Positions 1 through 9,202 of a stretch of DNA of 11,173 nucleotides are shown here, piece after piece. A program made the translations under genes and the position numbers. Numbering within the stretch: the stretch's first letter is position 1; each line of letters starts with the position of its first letter. The notes under the pieces were generated by a model. The model had not been told where the DNA came from. It was given only the letters and a program-made list of their open reading frames with translations, and made no database searches. This DNA comes from Bacteroidales bacterium UBA5287 (GTDB lineage: Bacteria; Bacteroidota; Bacteroidia; Bacteroidales; Dysgonomonadaceae), in NCBI GenBank assembly GCA_002411345.1, contig DHSL01000023.1:1-11173 (forward strand), in the 5' to 3' direction.

Positions 1-2019
1 ACCTATTTCAGGACGAGACAAAGTAATGTTTCTTTTAATTTAGGAAAAACAACAAATCTAGACACCCGTATTTACGGACGTTTTGAAAGATATAACGGAC
101 CTTATACCGGTGCCGGCGATATTTTTGGAATGGTAATGGATAGTAATCCCGTTGATTTCCCTGCAGTATGGGAGCCCGATGAACGTAACTTATCCACTCG
201 TTGGACTTTATTTGGAAATGCCGATCCTATGAAAACGAATCCATTTGCAGAAATGGTAAGAGGATATAGAGAGAACAACGAAAACACCTTTACTATACAA
301 GGTACATTATCTCAAGATTTAGATTTTATTACTCAAAATCTGAAACTTCAATTAAAAGCATCTGCAAACACATGGAATTACACTTCCGGTTCACGCAGAT
401 ATTCACCTGTTTATTATGCATTGGAACAATATGACCCATTCGCTAAAGAATATACCCTATATAATTTGACACCAAATAATGTTCCTTATTTAGGAGATAC
501 AGAAGGTGGACGTGATGGTAACACCCATTTTTATGGTGAATTACGCCTTAATTGGGACAAAACTTGGGGAAAACATTCGTTATCAATGATGACTGTTGGT
601 ATTGGTGAAGAAAAAAGTCTCACTAACGGTTTAGGAGGTTCAATTTATTATACACTACCAGAACGTAACCTTGGTAATTCAGGACGTTTTGCATACGACT
701 TCGACAAACGCTATTTCCTTGAATACGCATATGGATATAACGGTTCAGAAAAATTCTATGGAAAGAACCGATTTGGTTTCTTCCCATCTTATGGAGTTGG
801 CTGGTTAGTAACAAATGAACCATTTTGGAATGACAATCTAAAAAATGCAATTAGTTTATTGAAATTCAAGTTCACTTATGGATTAGTTGGAAATGATGCC
901 ATTGCAAGTCGCGAAGGCAGATTCTTTTATCTTTCTCAAATAGCCAGCGGAGGTGGAACTTACCAATGGGGAAGAATCTTCAGTCAAGGTTATAATGGAT
1001 TTAGATTCAACAGATATGCCAATCCCGATATCACCTGGGAGGTTGCTGAAAAATATAATTTAGGTATTGAATTAGGTTTATTTAAGAATCAAGATTTGAC
1101 CATTCAAGCAGATATTTTCAAGGATATTAGAGGAAATATCTATATGAGACGTGAAAATTTCCCTGAGACAACAGGTTTCCAAACTGCTATTCATGGTAAT
1201 GTTGGAAAAGTTGAATCAAAGGGAATAGACGGATCATTAGATTATAAAAAATCATTTGGTAAAGATGCCTGGTTAGTAGCAAGAGCAAATTTCACTTATG
1301 CTACAAACAAATATTTGGAAAAGGATGAAAAGAACTACCGCGATGAATATTTGAAATCAATAGGATATCCTATTAATCAGACATGGGGTTTGGTAGCCGA
1401 GCGACTTTTTGTAGATCAGCAAGAAATTGACAATTCACCTCGTCAGGAATTTGGTGCCTATATGAGAGGCGATATCAAATATACCGATATTAATGGTGAC
1501 GGAGTTGTTAACAGTAACGACCGTATTCCAATGGGTTATCCCACAGTACCAGAAATTCAATATGGATTTGGACTTTCGGCCGGTTACAAAATGATGGATT
1601 TTTCTTTCTTTTTCCAAGGTAACGGAAGAGTATCATTCTATATTAATCCAAGAGGTATAGCACCTTTTGTGAACAGAAGAAATGCCCCACTTATCATTGC
1701 CCGTGATTCATGGAGTGAAACAAATCCTAATGTTCATGCCTTTTGGCCACGTTTAGCCACTTATCAAATTGATAATAACACACAACAATCATCCTGGTGG
1801 TTGCGTGATGGTAGTTTCTTGCGTCTAAAGACTATGGAAATAGGTTTTAATGTTCCTTCTCTAGACTTCATGTTTATGGAAAGCGCACGTATTTATGTCA
1901 GCGGTGAAAACCTGTTCACATTTAGTGCCTTTAAACTTTGGGATCCTGAAATGGGAGGTAACGGTTTGTCGTACCCCATTAACAGAAGATTTAATCTTGG
2001 ATTACAACTGAATTTCTAA
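1..2019 (+). CDS. SusC/RagA-family TonB-dependent outer-membrane transporter, C-terminal part
   Basis: This is the outer-membrane beta-barrel that imports oligosaccharides using TonB energy, working with the SusD protein encoded next. The reading frame is open from base 1, so the first ATG seen (base 130) is internal. The 672 residues present are the barrel half of a protein that is usually about 1000 residues long; the signal peptide, carboxypeptidase-regulatory-like domain, TonB box and plug lie upstream of the window. Visible marks are many alternating aromatic/polar strands, a typical SusC loop DINGDGVVNSND (bases 1486-1521, an EF-hand-like, probably calcium-binding loop) followed by a P...YGFGLSAGYK segment, and a last strand ending NLGLQLNF with the terminal phenylalanine needed by barrel-assembly machinery. 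The susD gene follows after 19 bases. Family assignment is firm; the substrate cannot be read from the sequence. Confidence 0.96.
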   Translation, partial: TYFRTRQSNVSFNLGKTTNLDTRIYGRFERYNGPYTGAGDIFGMVMDSNPVDFPAVWEPDERNLSTRWTLFGNADPMKTNPFAEMVRGYRENNENTFTIQGTLSQDLDFITQNLKLQLKASANTWNYTSGSRRYSPVYYALEQYDPFAKEYTLYNLTPNNVPYLGDTEGGRDGNTHFYGELRLNWDKTWGKHSLSMMTVGIGEEKSLTNGLGGSIYYTLPERNLGNSGRFAYDFDKRYFLEYAYGYNGSEKFYGKNRFGFFPSYGVGWLVTNEPFWNDNLKNAISLLKFKFTYGLVGNDAIASREGRFFYLSQIASGGGTYQWGRIFSQGYNGFRFNRYANPDITWEVAEKYNLGIELGLFKNQDLTIQADIFKDIRGNIYMRRENFPETTGFQTAIHGNVGKVESKGIDGSLDYKKSFGKDAWLVARANFTYATNKYLEKDEKNYRDEYLKSIGYPINQTWGLVAERLFVDQQEIDNSPRQEFGAYMRGDIKYTDINGDGVVNSNDRIPMGYPTVPEIQYGFGLSAGYKMMDFSFFFQGNGRVSFYINPRGIAPFVNRRNAPLIIARDSWSETNPNVHAFWPRLATYQIDNNTQQSSWWLRDGSFLRLKTMEIGFNVPSLDFMFMESARIYVSGENLFTFSAFKLWDPEMGGNGLSYPINRRFNLGLQLNF

Positions 2020-2038
2020 CTTTAAAACTCATAAGAAA

Positions 2039-4030
2039 ATGAATATAATCAAGAAATATTTCAGGAAATGTGCTACGCTTTTATTAGGATTTATTCTTTT
2101 TATTTCGTGTAGTGATTTCTTAGATATTGTTCCCGATAATACAATTTCGTTGGAGGACTATTTCGCAAATAAAGAAATGGCCTACAATGCATTAAGCAAT
2201 GTTTACGCCGGAATTCCCAACAATCAGTTAATTCATAATACAGAATGGTTATTAGGTGATGACTGGCTTGGTCAGCGTGATGCAACAAAATCACACAGTG
2301 GTTTAGCCGGTTCTCAAGTTATGGAAGGCTTACAAAATACAACAAGTCCTTTACTCGGTTTCTGGCAAGGTTCAGGATATGCTACAGATTTATACGAAGT
2401 CATTAGATCTGCAAACACTTTTTTGGAATACATCCATTTAGTAAAAGACATGTCTGATGCTGAAAAAGGTCAGTGGATTGCTCAAGTCAAGTTTTTAAAA
2501 GCATATTATCATTTTATATTGATTCAACATTATGGTCCTATCACCATTGTTGATAAAAATCTTGAGCCCAATTCAACATCAGAAGAATTATTTGCCGACA
2601 GAGCAAAGATTGACGATTGTTTTAATTATGTAATTAATCTAATAGATGAAGCCATTCCGGAATTGGATAATGAGAATATGGAAGACCAATTGGGTATGGT
2701 TGATCAAGCAGCAGCAAAGGCAATTAAAGCACGTATCCTATTATACAGAGCAAGTCCTTTCTACAACGGAAACAAAGATTTGTTCGGCGACTTTTATGAT
2801 CATGATGGTAAAACCTTTTTTCCAATGGATGAGCCAGGATCTCCAAACTGGACTAAAAAATGGGACGAAGCTTTAGTCGCAGTAAATGAAGCTATTAAGC
2901 AATGCGAATCTGATGGTTTTGGTTTGTATGAATATACCGATCAACCCTATAAATTTGATATGGACGATTGGAAAGAAAATACTGAAGCAATGAAAACATT
3001 GTATACTTTGCGAATGCTAATTGTTGATCCTTGGAACAAAGAATGTATTTGGGGAAGGACATACAGTATGGGTCAAAGTAGTACAATTCAGGATGCAAGT
3101 AACATCAGGTTACCTCGTACTTTCACAAACGGTGTTCAGGAAACCACCGGTAATTCATATAACTGGGCGAGTGCTACTTATCAGGTAATGTCTCGTTATT
3201 ACACAAAAAATGGTTTACCAATTGAAGCAGACAGAACTTTTGACAGAAATAATATGCATCGTATTGTTTCTACCCCTCAAGAAGATTCATTAGATTATGC
3301 ACCATATCGTGGTATATTACAGCCCGGTTTCATGACCGTAAGCATGTATTTGAATCGCGAACCCCGTTTTTATGCAAACTTAGGTATCAGCGGTGGTTAT
3401 TGGAGAGGTCATCAGTTCCGTATCGATACAGAAATGTACGGTGGAACTCCAGGCGGTTATGATCCAAGTGTTAGTCAGACTGATTTTATGTGGACAGGAA
3501 TTGGAGTTCAGAAATTTGTTCATCCAGAATCAAAATCCGGTAGTTGGATCCGTCAGATCCATTTCCCCTACCCGATTATTCGTATGGCCGACCTATATTT
3601 GATGAAAGCTGAAATTTTGAACGAGTTAAAAGGTCCAAGTCAACAAGTGTATGACGAAATCAACAAAGTTCGTAATCGCGCAGGAATTCCTAATGTTGAA
3701 GTTGTTTGGTCAGATCCCAACTTATGTAATTCTCAATATCTTAACAGACATCAGACCAAGGATGGACTACGAGACATCATTATGGAAGAAAGAAGTATAG
3801 AATTTGCATTTGAAGGAAGTCGTTATTGGGATATTGTTCGCTATAAGAAAGCAACATCAGAATTCAACACACCAGTTACAGGTTGGACCGGCAACGCTTA
3901 TGGAAGACAAAACTTTTTCCGTCTCGAAGTTAAGCAACGTCGTCAATTCCTTAATCGTAACTATTTATGGCCAATATCATTGAATGAATTAAACACCAAT
4001 GCGAACATCATTCAAAACCCAGGTTGGTAA
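2039..4030 (+). CDS. SusD/RagB-family outer-membrane glycan-binding lipoprotein
   Basis: This is a surface lipoprotein that caps the SusC channel and binds the incoming glycan. The 663 residues start with a lipoprotein signal peptide (charged MNIIKKYFRK, hydrophobic core, then LFISC with the lipidated Cys at residue 24), followed by the usual SusD opening CSDFLDIVPDN. TPR-type helices include KAIKARILLYRASPFYNG (residues 227-244). Later SusD signatures are RMADLYLMKAEILNEL, INKVRNRAGIP, EERSIEFAFEGSRYWDIVRYK (from about residue 583) and the C-terminal LWPISLNELN...QNPGW. At 663 residues it is somewhat longer than many SusDs (about 500-600), with the extra length probably in surface loops. No Shine-Dalgarno sequence is seen; the leader is A-rich, as is normal for this phylum. 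It is inferred to be co-transcribed with susC and the next gene. Confidence 0.96.
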   Translation: MNIIKKYFRKCATLLLGFILFISCSDFLDIVPDNTISLEDYFANKEMAYNALSNVYAGIPNNQLIHNTEWLLGDDWLGQRDATKSHSGLAGSQVMEGLQNTTSPLLGFWQGSGYATDLYEVIRSANTFLEYIHLVKDMSDAEKGQWIAQVKFLKAYYHFILIQHYGPITIVDKNLEPNSTSEELFADRAKIDDCFNYVINLIDEAIPELDNENMEDQLGMVDQAAAKAIKARILLYRASPFYNGNKDLFGDFYDHDGKTFFPMDEPGSPNWTKKWDEALVAVNEAIKQCESDGFGLYEYTDQPYKFDMDDWKENTEAMKTLYTLRMLIVDPWNKECIWGRTYSMGQSSTIQDASNIRLPRTFTNGVQETTGNSYNWASATYQVMSRYYTKNGLPIEADRTFDRNNMHRIVSTPQEDSLDYAPYRGILQPGFMTVSMYLNREPRFYANLGISGGYWRGHQFRIDTEMYGGTPGGYDPSVSQTDFMWTGIGVQKFVHPESKSGSWIRQIHFPYPIIRMADLYLMKAEILNELKGPSQQVYDEINKVRNRAGIPNVEVVWSDPNLCNSQYLNRHQTKDGLRDIIMEERSIEFAFEGSRYWDIVRYKKATSEFNTPVTGWTGNAYGRQNFFRLEVKQRRQFLNRNYLWPISLNELNTNANIIQNPGW

Positions 4031-4052
4031 TTATGATTTATTTTAGAAATTT

Positions 4053-5411
4053 ATGAATACACGATTTAAAATTGATCGTTTTATGCACAAACAAATAATA
4101 AAATACACAAGTATAATAGCAATTATCTTCTTATTGATTGCTTGTAAAGAAAATGAACGTTTTGAAATTGGATATGCTGATTCGGTTTCTCCGTCGGCCC
4201 CTCAATTTCTTAACTACAAGCCTACCTATGGTGGAGCAAGAATCTTCTTTACTCGACCTGAAGACAAAGATCTTTTGTCTATAGATGCAAAGTACACGAA
4301 TAAAAATGGAAAAGAGATGTGGTTTTCTGTTTCCTTTTATTCAAGTTATATTGATGTATATGGTTTTGCAAGTGAAGAACCATATACTGTTGAATTATAT
4401 TCTGTTGATAGAGCCGGGAATGAATCTGTAAAAATTCCTATCACAATTGAGCCATTGCAACCCGCTGTTCAACAAGTAGCAAGTACAATTTATTGCATTC
4501 CCGGATTTAGTTCATTTTATATTGACTGGGAAAATGGTCTTATGCAGAGTATGAATGTTTTTCTTGACTATGCTTATGAAGGTCAAGATGGAAAAGTTCA
4601 GGAAACCCATTTAATCTATACATCAAGAGAACCTGATGAAAGACGATTTGTTCGTGATCCCGGATTTTCTGCCGCAAAACCTGTTTGGGTTAAAGTAAGA
4701 GTAGAAGATGAATATGGCAATTCGAGCGACACACTTGATTTAGGTCATTTGCGTCTTATGGACGACTGGAAAATTCCAAAACTCAGTTGGTCTATTCCCG
4801 AAATGAATGATTCCACTATTGTAAACAAAGATGGAGTACGTGTAAACACAGGTGTTCCAATGGGATTCTTCAATGCTTTGGAAGGTCGTGATTACATGGC
4901 AATCGATGATATTATCAGTGATGGTACTTTTGTAAATTTCACACATACTTATGGTTGGGGTCGTACCGGAAATTCAAGAGATGGAAACATGCCCTGGAAT
5001 TATATCATTGATTTAGGTGATTATTACGAACTCAGTAGAATTGTTACACATCAACGATACAGACATACCGGTGCTACAGAATTCAGCGGTCGTGAAGATT
5101 ATTATCGCAATGAAAATGTTGGTACCTATGCTCTATGGAGATGGGATGACGAATTACAGCAATGGGATTCAATCACAACCCATAAAATTGTATTCCCAAT
5201 TGATTTACCGGACAGACAATATCGCAATTTAGGTCGCCAAGGTGATATGGCTTATATGTATCCTGAAGATCCTAAATTCACAAAGCCCACCCGTTGGTTC
5301 CGATATGAAGCTTTGACCGGTTTTAATGACAACTATAAAGCATTGAATGGTAACTGCTTATCAGAAATAACACTTTATGGACGTAAGGCAGAAGAATCTC
5401 CAACTAATTAA
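4053..5411 (+). CDS. DUF4959-DUF5126-DUF5000 surface lipoprotein (discoidin-like C-terminus)
   Basis: This is a likely surface glycan-binding accessory protein of the SusCD complex. The lipobox is LLIAC, with Cys31 if the first ATG is used. An internal ATG at 4083 gives MHKQIIKYTSI..., a more ordinary short signal peptide with Cys21, and may be the true start. Three domains are recognised from consensus memory. A DUF4959-like domain (about residues 35-135) has GGARIFFTRPEDKDLL and ends VDRAGNES. A DUF5126-like domain (about 137-235) ends VEDEYGNSSD. A DUF5000 domain (about 236-445), an F5/8-type C-like beta-sandwich, contains NYIIDLGDYYELSRIV, a Trp-rich middle and a final WFRYEAL...LSEITLYG strand. 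This three-domain arrangement is common beside SusCD in Bacteroidota and is thought to bind carbohydrate; direct functional evidence is thin. The gene ends in tandem TAA codons, 12 bases before the next gene. Confidence 0.88.
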   Translation: MNTRFKIDRFMHKQIIKYTSIIAIIFLLIACKENERFEIGYADSVSPSAPQFLNYKPTYGGARIFFTRPEDKDLLSIDAKYTNKNGKEMWFSVSFYSSYIDVYGFASEEPYTVELYSVDRAGNESVKIPITIEPLQPAVQQVASTIYCIPGFSSFYIDWENGLMQSMNVFLDYAYEGQDGKVQETHLIYTSREPDERRFVRDPGFSAAKPVWVKVRVEDEYGNSSDTLDLGHLRLMDDWKIPKLSWSIPEMNDSTIVNKDGVRVNTGVPMGFFNALEGRDYMAIDDIISDGTFVNFTHTYGWGRTGNSRDGNMPWNYIIDLGDYYELSRIVTHQRYRHTGATEFSGREDYYRNENVGTYALWRWDDELQQWDSITTHKIVFPIDLPDRQYRNLGRQGDMAYMYPEDPKFTKPTRWFRYEALTGFNDNYKALNGNCLSEITLYGRKAEESPTN

Positions 5412-5423
5412 TAAGGCATTAAT

Positions 5424-7322
5424 ATGAAATCATTCATTAAAAATAAAAAATCATTTGTCCATTTCTATGGTGCAATAATATTTATATTAATAAATAGTTT
5501 ACTGTTTATTTCTTGTGACAACAGTGGTATTTATGATAATATCAAGATTTTTTCACAGGAAGAGATTGTATATCCTGCAACATTTGACACCTGCTATGCC
5601 ACAATAGGTTATGAGCGTGTGGAGATTGATCTTCGTAAAGACGGTCGCATTCCCGCCAGTAAGATGGATTTGGGTAAAGCAGCAAAAACCGTTGTCATTT
5701 ACGACGAGGATTACCCTGAGCCCACAGTTATTGAATATGACAGTGTATGCTCTTATGTAAATATTACAGGATTAAACGAACCACGTGTATATAGATTTAA
5801 GATTTATACGGAAGATAAGTTTGGTTACAAATCGACTCCTCAAGAAATTTCCGTAGTTCCATATACAGCTTTTGACGCGAACGTTTTGAAACAAGGTATA
5901 CCCTCTCCTACCGCATCTATTGCACCAAATGCATTGATCATGGAATGGCCTACCGGTTTAAATACAATCATGATGGAGTATCATGGAATGTTGTATGAAT
6001 ATGCCAATCAGAGTTTAGACACTATTTCAGGTTCACTTGCAAAAAGTCCACGTTTATATTGCGGTAATTTGCCATCGGGTAATCAAGTAACATTTAATAT
6101 GAAGTATAAGGTTCTCCCCATACTTGAAAATGGAGTAAAGTTATTAGATACAATTTTTGTTGAAAAGCCATATATTGTTCAGATGCCAACTCCAGAACAG
6201 CAATTTATTCCTCAAGAACTTTCTATTTTACGAGCAAATGGTATTACCAAGTTTACCACAAAAGATGTTGAAAATGTTACGACATTGACCTATCCTATGA
6301 ACATGAGTACGTTTGCCGACTTGTTCTTCTTTCCAAATGTTACCACTTTAAACCTTACAGGAAAAGGTCTTCCCAACACACTTGAAACACTTACTTATGC
6401 ACGTAACAACATGACATCTATTGTTGGAGGAGGCTCATGGCAGGAGTTCTTGTCACCTGTAGACAAACCTGCAGTAATTAAAACTCCTGAAAGTCTTCAG
6501 ACATTGAAAGATTTGATTGATGCCGGGCAGATAAAACATATAAAATATATTCCTAAATCGATGGGACTAAATTTTGATGCTTTTCTTGCCCCCTATGTCG
6601 AATCAGGTATTGTTGAATTACTCACAAACGATCATCCGTTTTTCCCTAACAAAGTATTTGTTGAACCACAGTTTTTTGCAAACGGTGATGTTCAAGACTC
6701 TGGTAGCTGGGGAATGAAATTAGCCTACTCCGGAAACTTTCTTCCACGTGAAGGTCTTAATGACATAAGTAAATTTGATCCCAAAAGCGACATCGTAAAT
6801 GGTGTGCCCGTTAATCTCCATTTAGATCAATTGATTCAGAATGACGGAAAGAATATTTATCGTGGAGTTGTAGTTAAATATAGACCATCATTTTTCTTTG
6901 CTCTACCAAGACAATGGAGATTTGACAACAAGCGATATCCATATTTGAAATTCAAAATGTTTATTGGATGCGATAAATCTTTGGTTACAAATACAGGAGG
7001 TAACAATAGACATGTTTACCGTTCTCCATGGATCAGACCAATGAACAGTTTGTGGAGCTTTGGGCAGAACAGTGATTATGGACAAGAGGGTTGGGATTCC
7101 GGACGCAATTCTTCTATTACTGACGCTGAAATTCAAAACACATGGCATGAATACACCATTGATATGAGTAATAATAATGGCGATGATACTTCAAACCGCC
7201 GTAATCGTGTGTATGTATTCAATTTCGGCCACGAGGACGGAGTTAACTGGAGTTACGATAAAGATAAAGAAGTAGTAATATACATTGCCGATGTACGCTT
7301 ATGTAAAACGCGTAATGATTAA
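5424..7322 (+). CDS. DUF4998-like surface lipoprotein with a novel middle and beta-rich C-terminus
   Basis: I cannot assign a biochemical function to this protein. The 632 residues begin with a long lipoprotein signal (LLFISC, Cys31). Residues about 38-145 look like a DUF4998 domain: EEIVYPATFD, then YERVEIDL, an alternating-strand segment and RVYRFKIYTEDKFGYKS, an Ig/FN3-like ending. Residues about 170-250 may form a second beta-sandwich. Residues about 265-400 contain short repeating strand-turn stretches (NVTTLTYPMNMSTFADLF, NVTTLNLTGKGLPNTLETL, SLQTLKDLIDAGQIKHIKYI) that suggest a small leucine-rich-repeat-like fold. Residues about 410-632 are Trp/Tyr/Phe-rich and end VVIYIADVRLCK, like the last strand of many carbohydrate-binding beta-sandwiches. 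Operon position and lipidation suggest a surface glycan-binding protein. Existence of the gene is firm, the DUF4998 call moderate, and the LRR-like and CBM-like readings are inference. Confidence 0.82.
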   Translation: MKSFIKNKKSFVHFYGAIIFILINSLLFISCDNSGIYDNIKIFSQEEIVYPATFDTCYATIGYERVEIDLRKDGRIPASKMDLGKAAKTVVIYDEDYPEPTVIEYDSVCSYVNITGLNEPRVYRFKIYTEDKFGYKSTPQEISVVPYTAFDANVLKQGIPSPTASIAPNALIMEWPTGLNTIMMEYHGMLYEYANQSLDTISGSLAKSPRLYCGNLPSGNQVTFNMKYKVLPILENGVKLLDTIFVEKPYIVQMPTPEQQFIPQELSILRANGITKFTTKDVENVTTLTYPMNMSTFADLFFFPNVTTLNLTGKGLPNTLETLTYARNNMTSIVGGGSWQEFLSPVDKPAVIKTPESLQTLKDLIDAGQIKHIKYIPKSMGLNFDAFLAPYVESGIVELLTNDHPFFPNKVFVEPQFFANGDVQDSGSWGMKLAYSGNFLPREGLNDISKFDPKSDIVNGVPVNLHLDQLIQNDGKNIYRGVVVKYRPSFFFALPRQWRFDNKRYPYLKFKMFIGCDKSLVTNTGGNNRHVYRSPWIRPMNSLWSFGQNSDYGQEGWDSGRNSSITDAEIQNTWHEYTIDMSNNNGDDTSNRRNRVYVFNFGHEDGVNWSYDKDKEVVIYIADVRLCKTRND

Positions 7323-7333
7323 ATAACTTTCAA

Positions 7334-9172
7334 ATGAATATTAAAATGAAGACATTTAAGATTTTCAAAAAAGGAATATATCTGATAATAGCGTTATTGG
7401 CATTTTTTACTGCGTGTTCAGATAAAGAAGAACCAATAGATTCTGTTATTGATCATTCGTACAAACCCGTTAAAGTGACTCCTGTCAGTGGAATGCGTAT
7501 TGCCTGGGACTATAGTTCTCTTTCGCAAATAGCAACAGCAGGTAACTCACCAAAAATGATTCGTTTGAATGACTCAAAACTTGCGACACTGTTTGAATCA
7601 GAAGGTGTTATTTATTGGACTGTCAGTCAAGACAATGGCACCACTTGGTCTCAACCATCAGTACTTTTTCCTCTTGCTTCACATCAAGGTATGGATGGCG
7701 AACAAAAAATCACCTATCAGCACTTGATGACCCAGCCAACCATTATCATGCTTGATAACGGCGAGTTGTTGGCAGCTTGTGCAGTGAGATATAAATATAT
7801 TCTCACAAACCTTGATCCAGATGTGATTGTAGAATTTCCTGCTGCGATAATAACAAGACGTATAACAAACAACGGAACCGTTTTGGGACCCATCAAAGAG
7901 GTGTATAATAATCTGGGATGCGAAAATCCGGAATTATTGAAACTTCCAAATGGAGACACCCAACTCTACTTTACTAACGGAAGTGAATATATCTCACTTA
8001 AAATGATGAGCTCTACAGCCTTATCTCCAACAGTTAAGGAACAAAGGATTGAATTAATCACCTCAACAGATTATGGTAACACATGGTCGAGTAAATTAAA
8101 AGAGTTTGGTCCAGACGGAGTTGATTCTCATTGGGACGGTGCTAAAGTTATTGCATCCAGATCAAACAGACACAATAATAGTCCTTCTGCCGAGATAGTT
8201 GGAGAAGACATTGTTGTAGCTATCGGCGACAATAGAAATGTAACATTTAAACCGTTTATTTTAAGATCGCCTATAAGTTCCAATTGGCCATATACGATAA
8301 ATGGAGACACACCCGAACGCAGTTATGCATTTTATGCTATTTTACCCGAAAAATATTTCATGGGTAATCCATATCTGTTGGCTGTATCAAATGATGAGTC
8401 GTTATTAGCATATGACACCGATGCCGGTCGTAACAAAGATATGCAAACAATGGAAGTGACAACAAGTAAAAGTAAAGCAGAAAACTTTACCAATGCAAAT
8501 CGTCCCTTCCCATTTCCTGCTGATGTAAAAGCTATACGTAGTTCTTTGATGAAATTTGATGAATCGACTGTTGTAGCATTGACTTCTTCAAATTATAAAA
8601 GTGTTGATAAAATTAAGATTTCTCCATGGTCTATTAAGGGACATTTATTTAATGACCTCTTAATTCAAAATAGTGAAATCAGTGATTATCCATTATTTAT
8701 AGGAGGGCTATCCGAATCAAATGTAAAAATCGGTTTAGGTGTTGATGCTACCAATCTTTATGTTAGTGCAAAAGCAACAGACGCTACTCCAATTACAGCA
8801 GCATCCGGAACTCAAAAAGGAGATGGTATTTATCTTTATATAGATGCTCCCAATCTTTCATTACTAGATATAGATACAGGAATTTCAAAATTCTGGATAT
8901 CTGCAGAAGGAGAAGTCGCCCGTTGGGATGGCAAAGAAGGACAGTGGAAATCAGCTGCTTCAGGTGGAATTATTGTAACTACAGAGCCATCAGAAAATGG
9001 ATATACACTTTCTATTACTATTCCAAAAGCTAAACTGAGCAATTTCAACAATAAAGGTATTCGTTTTGGTGCCGCATTCTCTGATTATTCAGATATTGAC
9101 ATAAGCACCCTTGAATTCCTGCCACACTGCAGTGATTTAAGATCAAGCACTTGGTTAGGCATAAACTTTTAA
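7334..9172 (+). CDS. Sialidase-fold (BNR/Asp-box) lipoprotein with CBM9-like C-terminal domain
   Basis: This is a predicted surface exo-glycosidase or glycan-binding protein of the sialidase superfamily, 612 residues. The lipoprotein signal ends FFTAC (Cys28), followed by SDKEEP, which resembles the surface-export signal (Lys plus acidic pair) of Bacteroidota lipoproteins. Two clear Asp-boxes lie in the propeller region: SQDNGTTW (residues 98-105) and STDYGNTW (244-251). Other family-like stretches are ENPELLKLPNGDTQLYF, NPYLLAVSNDESLLAYDTDAGR and the NSLF-like RSSLMKFDESTVVALTS. From about residue 430 the C-terminus looks like a CBM9/DOMON-type sugar-binding domain with KGDGIYLYID (about 495-504). 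The classical GH33 RIP motif is absent, and the first arginine site seems to read SPK (72-74), so neuraminidase activity is unproven. A GH93-like or other exo-acting propeller is an alternative. The start may be M1 or M5 (base 7346). This is the last gene before the terminator. Confidence 0.8.
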   Translation: MNIKMKTFKIFKKGIYLIIALLAFFTACSDKEEPIDSVIDHSYKPVKVTPVSGMRIAWDYSSLSQIATAGNSPKMIRLNDSKLATLFESEGVIYWTVSQDNGTTWSQPSVLFPLASHQGMDGEQKITYQHLMTQPTIIMLDNGELLAACAVRYKYILTNLDPDVIVEFPAAIITRRITNNGTVLGPIKEVYNNLGCENPELLKLPNGDTQLYFTNGSEYISLKMMSSTALSPTVKEQRIELITSTDYGNTWSSKLKEFGPDGVDSHWDGAKVIASRSNRHNNSPSAEIVGEDIVVAIGDNRNVTFKPFILRSPISSNWPYTINGDTPERSYAFYAILPEKYFMGNPYLLAVSNDESLLAYDTDAGRNKDMQTMEVTTSKSKAENFTNANRPFPFPADVKAIRSSLMKFDESTVVALTSSNYKSVDKIKISPWSIKGHLFNDLLIQNSEISDYPLFIGGLSESNVKIGLGVDATNLYVSAKATDATPITAASGTQKGDGIYLYIDAPNLSLLDIDTGISKFWISAEGEVARWDGKEGQWKSAASGGIIVTTEPSENGYTLSITIPKAKLSNFNNKGIRFGAAFSDYSDIDISTLEFLPHCSDLRSSTWLGINF

Positions 9173-9202
9173 CTTAATAAATTACTTCTTCAATTAACCT
9201 TT

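Noticed and set aside
130..2019. ATG at 130 as the start of the SusC-like gene
   Set aside because: The frame is open and barrel-like from base 1, and the protein would lack a signal peptide and plug; the gene begins upstream of the window.
2646..2876. 76-residue + strand frame inside susD
   Set aside because: It is an alternate frame over a conserved SusD TPR region, so not a separate gene.
7334..9172. Naming the sialidase-fold gene nanH
   Set aside because: No RIP motif and no confirmed arginine triad, so a true neuraminidase assignment is not supported.
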